Source: Streptomyces aureus
GTDB lineage: Bacteria; Actinomycetota; Actinomycetes; Streptomycetales; Streptomycetaceae
Assembly: GCF_000725495.1 (NCBI RefSeq)
Contig: NZ_JNZD01000005.1
Span: 558,001-622,000, forward strand
Reading direction: 5' to 3'
Length of the DNA: 64,000 nucleotides
This document shows positions 60,412 to 64,000 of this stretch, in pieces. Below the pieces are notes generated by a model. The model did not search any database. It had not been told where the DNA came from and was given only the letters and a program-made list of their open reading frames with translations. Positions within the stretch are counted from its first letter, which is position 1, and each line of letters starts with the position of its first letter. Both the position numbers and the translations under genes were made by a program.

Positions 60412-61966
60412 AACGGCGCACGTAGAGGCGTAGCACCACCCCGTCGCGGGCGATCCGCTCCACGCGCACGAACCGCTCGCGGATCACGGCGACCTTGAGG
60501 CGCTCGGCGGCCTCGCCCGGACGCCAGGACCGGCGCGCCGCGAAGGGCGTGGCGACCACCCACACCCGGTCGAGCCGCTCCAGCCGGCGGCGCAGTTCGG
60601 CGGGCGGCGCCTCACGTCCGTAGAGCGTGCCGGAGGCGGGGGCGGGCACGCCGAGGGCGATGTCCCGGATGCCGTGGAAGCCCTTGGGATAGGCGAGCGC
60701 CGCGCGCCGCGCGAGCGAGGGCATGAACAGCACCGGGTCCCCGGGGCGCAGTTCGCGGTGGGCGACGACGGAGACGGCCGCCAGGTCGTCGGGGCGGCGG
60801 TCGGGGAGGTGGTCCTCGCGCAGCAGCGGGAGCTGGACGGCGAGGACGAGGGTCACGGCGAGGACGCCGGTGAGGACCGCGTGGGGCAGCAGTCGCGGCA
60901 CCCGGTCCGCGAGGTGGTCGGCTCCGGCGGCCGCGAGCAGCGGGAGCCCGGCGAGGGCGTACAGGACGTAGCGCTCGTCGTAGAGCGGCCGCCAGTGCGA
61001 CACCGTCAGCAGCACCCCCGGCGGCACGGCCGCCAGCGGCAGGGCGACGGCCGGGAGCGTGAGCTCCCCGCGCGGGGCCCGCTCGGGGCGGAAGGCGAGG
61101 GCGATCAGGACCAGGTACGGCACGATCACCAGCCGGGCCGGTCCGGTGAACAGCCCGAGCAGCCGCTGGACGCTCGTGAGGTCGGTGCGGGCCAGCCAGG
61201 CGACCTGGGCGGACTGGCCGTGGGAGACGAGGACCAGCGGCGCCAGGGCCAGGGCCACGGCCGCGGCGGCGAGGAGCCAGGCCCGGCCCACCCGCAGCGG
61301 GACCCGGGCGAGCGCCAGGGTGGTGGCGTGGGCGAGGAGCAGGAGCAGGGCCATCTCGTGCAGCAGGCAGGTGGCGGTGGTGGCCGCCGCGTAGGCGCAC
61401 CAGGGTCCCGTCCGGGTGGAGCGGGCGGCCCGGACCAGCAGCAGGGTCGCTCCGGCCGCCCCGGCCGCGACGAGCGCGTAGGAGCGGCCCTCCTGGGCGA
61501 AGTGGCCGGTCATGGGGGTGACGGCGTACAGCAGACCCGCCCACAGGCCGACGCGCGGGCGGCCGAGGCGGACGCCGAGCGCGGCGACGAGCCCGGCGGT
61601 CGCGGCGGCGCCGCAGACGGAGGGCAGGCGCAGGGCGACCTCGCCGGGGTGCGGGGCGAGGGCCGCGTGCATGAGCAGGTAGTACAGGCCGTGCACGGCG
61701 TCCACGGTGTGCAGCAGGTGCCAGATCTGCGGGACCGAGCGCTGCGCGACCTGGAAGGTCACCGCCTCGTCGCGCCACATGCCGCCGCGGTCGAGCCCCC
61801 ACAGGCCGATCGCGAGCATGACCAGGACGGGCACGAGGACGGACAGGACGCGGGCCGGCGTCTCCGACGGCGGGGCGGCCGGCGGACGGGCCGGCGGGCC
61901 CCCGGAGACCGGGGGTCCGGTCACGGTCCGGCGAGCCGTCGACGGCCTCATCCACGCATACACCAT
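60290..61966 (-). CDS. GT39/GT83-like membrane glycosyltransferase
   Basis: 558 aa. Eleven or so membrane segments. The hallmark first outer loop reads GLDRGGMWRDEAVTFQVAQR, with the Asp-Glu pair characteristic of GT39/ArnT-like mannosyltransferases using polyprenyl-phosphate sugars; LPSVCGAAATAGLVAALG and HFAQEGRSYALV also fit this family. The C-terminal ~150 residues are soluble, ending in a Pro/Gly-rich tail that overlaps ohrR on the opposite strand. Two start codons are possible (61966 and 61951), neither with a Shine-Dalgarno; the upstream sequence is AT-rich, so leaderless initiation is plausible. Confidence 0.78.
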   Translation of the reverse strand: MVYAWMRPSTARRTVTGPPVSGGPPARPPAAPPSETPARVLSVLVPVLVMLAIGLWGLDRGGMWRDEAVTFQVAQRSVPQIWHLLHTVDAVHGLYYLLMHAALAPHPGEVALRLPSVCGAAATAGLVAALGVRLGRPRVGLWAGLLYAVTPMTGHFAQEGRSYALVAAGAAGATLLLVRAARSTRTGPWCAYAAATTATCLLHEMALLLLLAHATTLALARVPLRVGRAWLLAAAAVALALAPLVLVSHGQSAQVAWLARTDLTSVQRLLGLFTGPARLVIVPYLVLIALAFRPERAPRGELTLPAVALPLAAVPPGVLLTVSHWRPLYDERYVLYALAGLPLLAAAGADHLADRVPRLLPHAVLTGVLAVTLVLAVQLPLLREDHLPDRRPDDLAAVSVVAHRELRPGDPVLFMPSLARRAALAYPKGFHGIRDIALGVPAPASGTLYGREAPPAELRRRLERLDRVWVVATPFAARRSWRPGEAAERLKVAVIRERFVRVERIARDGVVLRLYVRRSTYIPVPRTAPVRTGPPGPVPPSAGRAGPAAPGSPPGPPR

Positions 61967-62058
61967 GAGCGCAATTTTTTGCTATTAAACAACCTTTGAT
62001 CGGTATTGACGCGTATTGCACGGGATGACCCATCCATGCGGCTTACGATCCGGGCTTG
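61967..62058. promoter_or_regulatory. Divergent promoter region of two membrane glycosyltransferase genes
   Basis: 92 bp with an AT-rich segment (61972-61995, including AATTTTTTGCTATTAAACAA) that stands out from its surroundings and probably holds promoters for both genes. No repeat or operator is obvious. Confidence 0.4.
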
Positions 62059-63336
62059 ATGAGCGCCTTCCGGAACCACCGCCCGCCCGCCCTCGCCGCC
62101 GTCTGGCTCGCCACCCGTGCCCTCATGCTGTGGCTCCTCGCCCACGACGCCCTCGCCCCGCTCGGCCGCGGCGGGGTGTCCCGCGAGGTGCGCCTGCTGT
62201 ACTTCCACTGGTACGGCGTCCTGTCGCGGGGCGCGTTCCCCGAGGGCGACCGGCTGTGGCAGTACCCGCCGGGCGCCGGCCCGGTGCTGCTGGCACCCGG
62301 ACTGCTCCCGGGACTCACGTACTTCACCGCGTTCGTGGCCTGCGCGCTCGCCGCCGACGCGGCGACCGCCGCCGTCCTCGCCCGCGCGGGACTGCGGCCC
62401 GGCCGCAGCACCCGCGGCGCCTGGCTGTGGGTGCTGGGGCTGCCCCTGCTGCTGCACGTCCCGCTCGCCCGCTACGACGTGCAGGTCACCGCCCTCGCCG
62501 TCGTCTCCCTGCTGACGCTCGCCCACCGTCCGCGCGCGGGCGGCGCGTTCGCGGCGGCGGGGGCGCTGGTGAAGGTCTGGCCGGCGCTGGCGCTGATCGG
62601 CGCCCCGCGGGGCCGGACCACCCGGGAGGCGTGGACGTCGGCCGTGCTCACCGCCGCCGCGCTGCTCGCCGTCCTCACGGCCCTCTTCCGCCACCCCTTC
62701 GACTTCCTGCGCCAGCAGAGCGGCCGGGGCGTCCAGATCGAGTCCCTCGGCGGCACGGTCCTGGGCCTCGCCCGCCACGCCGGCTGGCCCGGGACCGCCC
62801 GCTACCAGTACGGCGCCATGGAGTTCGTCGGGCCGTACACCGGCCTGGTCGCGGCCTGTTCGCTCGCCCTGACGGCCGCCGCGTTCGCGCTCCTGCTGCT
62901 GTGGCGGGTGCGGGCCCGGCGCTGGACGAGCGCCACCCCGTACGACGCGGCGCTCACCGCCGTCCTGCTGTTCACCGTGACGAGCCGGGTGATCAGCCCC
63001 CAGTACATGGTGTGGCTGCTGGGCCTGGCCGCCGTCTGCCTGACCTCACGGCACACCACGCAGCGCCCCGTCGCCCTGTTGATCGTGGCGGCGACGGCGG
63101 TCAGTTCGGTGGCGTACCCGGGGATGTACGGCGAGGTGGTGCGCAGCACCTGGACGGGCTGCGCACTGATGCTCGTACGCAACGGCCTGCTGGCGACGGC
63201 GGCGGGATGGTCCTTCGTACGCCTGTGGCGGTCGGGCCGGTCCAGGGCCGTCCCGCATCACCGGGCGCCGGGCGGGCAGGAGCGCCACACACCGGATTCC
63301 CGCCCGTCTCCGAACAAGACAGTGACCGCCTCTTAA
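62059..63336 (+). CDS. GT87-like (DUF2029) membrane glycosyltransferase
   Basis: 425 aa with about ten membrane segments. The pattern FHWYGVLSRGAFPEGDRLWQYPPGAGP in the first outer loop, with its Asp and QYPP, is typical of GT87/DUF2029 mannosyltransferases, and ISPQYMVWLLGLA near the end is another family hallmark. It would use polyprenyl-phosphate mannose or a similar donor outside the membrane. ATG 62059 follows a TTG (62056); no Shine-Dalgarno. Divergent from the GT39-like gene. A polar basic tail follows the last helix. Confidence 0.8.
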   Translation: MSAFRNHRPPALAAVWLATRALMLWLLAHDALAPLGRGGVSREVRLLYFHWYGVLSRGAFPEGDRLWQYPPGAGPVLLAPGLLPGLTYFTAFVACALAADAATAAVLARAGLRPGRSTRGAWLWVLGLPLLLHVPLARYDVQVTALAVVSLLTLAHRPRAGGAFAAAGALVKVWPALALIGAPRGRTTREAWTSAVLTAAALLAVLTALFRHPFDFLRQQSGRGVQIESLGGTVLGLARHAGWPGTARYQYGAMEFVGPYTGLVAACSLALTAAAFALLLLWRVRARRWTSATPYDAALTAVLLFTVTSRVISPQYMVWLLGLAAVCLTSRHTTQRPVALLIVAATAVSSVAYPGMYGEVVRSTWTGCALMLVRNGLLATAAGWSFVRLWRSGRSRAVPHHRAPGGQERHTPDSRPSPNKTVTAS

Positions 63337-63371
63337 CGGAGAATTACCCGCAATCCTTACGATTCCGGCCC

Positions 63372-64000
63372 GTGGATCACATGAACCCTCACCATGCGAA
63401 GGTCAGCGTCGTCGTCATCGGGTACGACGACGCCGCCCATGTGGCGGACGCCGTGCGCTCGGCGCTGGCGCAGGGGCCGGCCGTGGGCGAGGTGATCGCC
63501 GTGGACGACCGCTCGACGGACGGCAGCGCGGAACTCCTGGACGGCCTCGCCGCGGCGGAACCCCGTCTCCGGGTGATCCACCGCCCGGCCAACAGCGGCG
63601 GCTGCGGCAGCCCGCGCAACGACGGCATCGACGCGGCCACCGGCCGGTACCTGATGTTCCTCGACAGCGACGACGTCCTGCCGCCCGGCGCGGTGGACGC
63701 GCTGCTCGCCGCCGCCGAGGCCCACCGGGTCCAGGTCGCGTCCGGACTGTGCGTGCGCCGCGAACTGCCCTCGGGCCGCGAAGTCCCCTGGGAACGCGCG
63801 CTGTACGCCCGCCCCGCCCTGATATCCCGCCCCTCGCGCCGGCTGCGGCTGGCCCACGACACCCTGTGCGTCAACAAGCTGTACCGCACCGACTTCCTGC
63901 GCGAGCACGGCATCCGCTTCCCCGAGGGCCGCTACCCCTACGAGGACTTCGTGTTCACCGCGCGGGTGCTGGCCGCCGCCCCGCGCATCGCGCTCGTCCC
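63372..64000 (+). CDS. GT2 glycosyltransferase, N-terminal part (runs off the window)
   Basis: At least 209 codons, open to the window end. Begins MDHMNPHHAKVSVVVIGYDD from GTG 63372, or from ATG 63381. GT2 motifs: SVVVIGYDDAAHVADAV, VDDRSTDGSAE, FLDSDDVLPPG and CVNKLYRTDFLREHGIRFPE followed by YPYEDFVFTARVL. The last segment closely resembles the GT2 halves of the three TagF-type fusions upstream, so this is probably a fourth protein of that kind or a related free GT2. No terminator separates it from the preceding gene (35-bp gap). Confidence 0.82.
   Translation, partial: MDHMNPHHAKVSVVVIGYDDAAHVADAVRSALAQGPAVGEVIAVDDRSTDGSAELLDGLAAAEPRLRVIHRPANSGGCGSPRNDGIDAATGRYLMFLDSDDVLPPGAVDALLAAAEAHRVQVASGLCVRRELPSGREVPWERALYARPALISRPSRRLRLAHDTLCVNKLYRTDFLREHGIRFPEGRYPYEDFVFTARVLAAAPRIALV

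Noticed and set aside
1-64000. tRNA or rRNA genes, insertion sequences, secondary-metabolite core enzymes
   Set aside because: I looked for cloverleaf T-arm signatures, transposase motifs and PKS/NRPS or terpene motifs on both strands and saw none apart from the tRNA-like part of tmRNA.

Overview
The window is chromosomal DNA of a Streptomyces. Evidence: very high GC with strong third-position bias, frequent GTG/TTG starts, and a set of streptomycete hallmark genes (SigU-type ECF sigma and its anti-sigma, NnaR, MatAB-like aggregation genes, PkaA/PkaB kinases, a LAXTG sortase substrate, an ssrA/smpB/ftsEX/prfB core block). From memory, the gene order follows the S. coelicolor SCO2952 to SCO298x neighbourhood. 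That synteny is recall, not computed here.

Layout. 0.1-4.0 kb: HelD-type RNA polymerase recycling ATPase, anti-sigma and ECF sigma. 4.1-8.1 kb: CGNR zinc-finger regulator, DUF1772 membrane protein, and the nitrate pair nnaR/narK with a candidate GlnR box. 8.3-12.9 kb: SnoaL-like protein divergent from an ECF sigma that carries its own SnoaL domain, a proline/tyrosine-repeat membrane protein, and a lipoprotein/exported-protein pair. 13.1-16.2 kb: a four-gene operon resembling a type VII secretion (WXG100) substrate cassette. 16.4-21.6 kb: acyltransferase, a polysaccharide deacetylase/GT2 gene (matB-like) broken by an internal deletion plus frameshift, a roughly 350-bp array of 16-nt tandem repeats, and a matA-like membrane protein. 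21.8-24.1 kb: LysR regulator divergent from an MFS exporter. 24.2-30.7 kb: a self-contained alpha-xyloside uptake and hydrolysis operon (sugar ABC transporter, GH31 alpha-xylosidase, LacI regulator) with a readable promoter and two palindromic operators. 30.7-37.4 kb: ssrA (tmRNA), smpB, S41 protease, ftsX, ftsE, small zinc-ribbon protein, LAETG cell-wall protein, prfB. 37.7-45.1 kb: two Ser/Thr kinases and a divergent FHA-FtsK/SpoIIIE-like ATPase. 45.4-49.1 kb: second sugar ABC transporter whose first permease has an extracytoplasmic insert. 49.2-64.0 kb: cell-wall glycopolymer region with three consecutive GT2/TagF-like fusion proteins, four polytopic membrane glycosyltransferase-like proteins and the start of another GT2 gene, interrupted by the peroxide pair ohr/ohrR.

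How the genes work together: much of the window concerns the cell envelope (MatAB-like exopolysaccharide, acyltransferase, teichoic-acid-type polymerases, sortase substrate, FtsEX, membrane kinases, type VII-like substrates), interleaved with nutrient uptake (nitrate, two sugar systems) and stress or translation quality control (tmRNA/SmpB, HelD, Ohr). The most notable single observation is the disrupted matB-like gene. The most system-like uncharacterised block is the WXG100 cassette at 13.1-16.2 kb. Starts were chosen from visible Shine-Dalgarno sequences and 1-4 base stop/start overlaps where present. No homology search was run.
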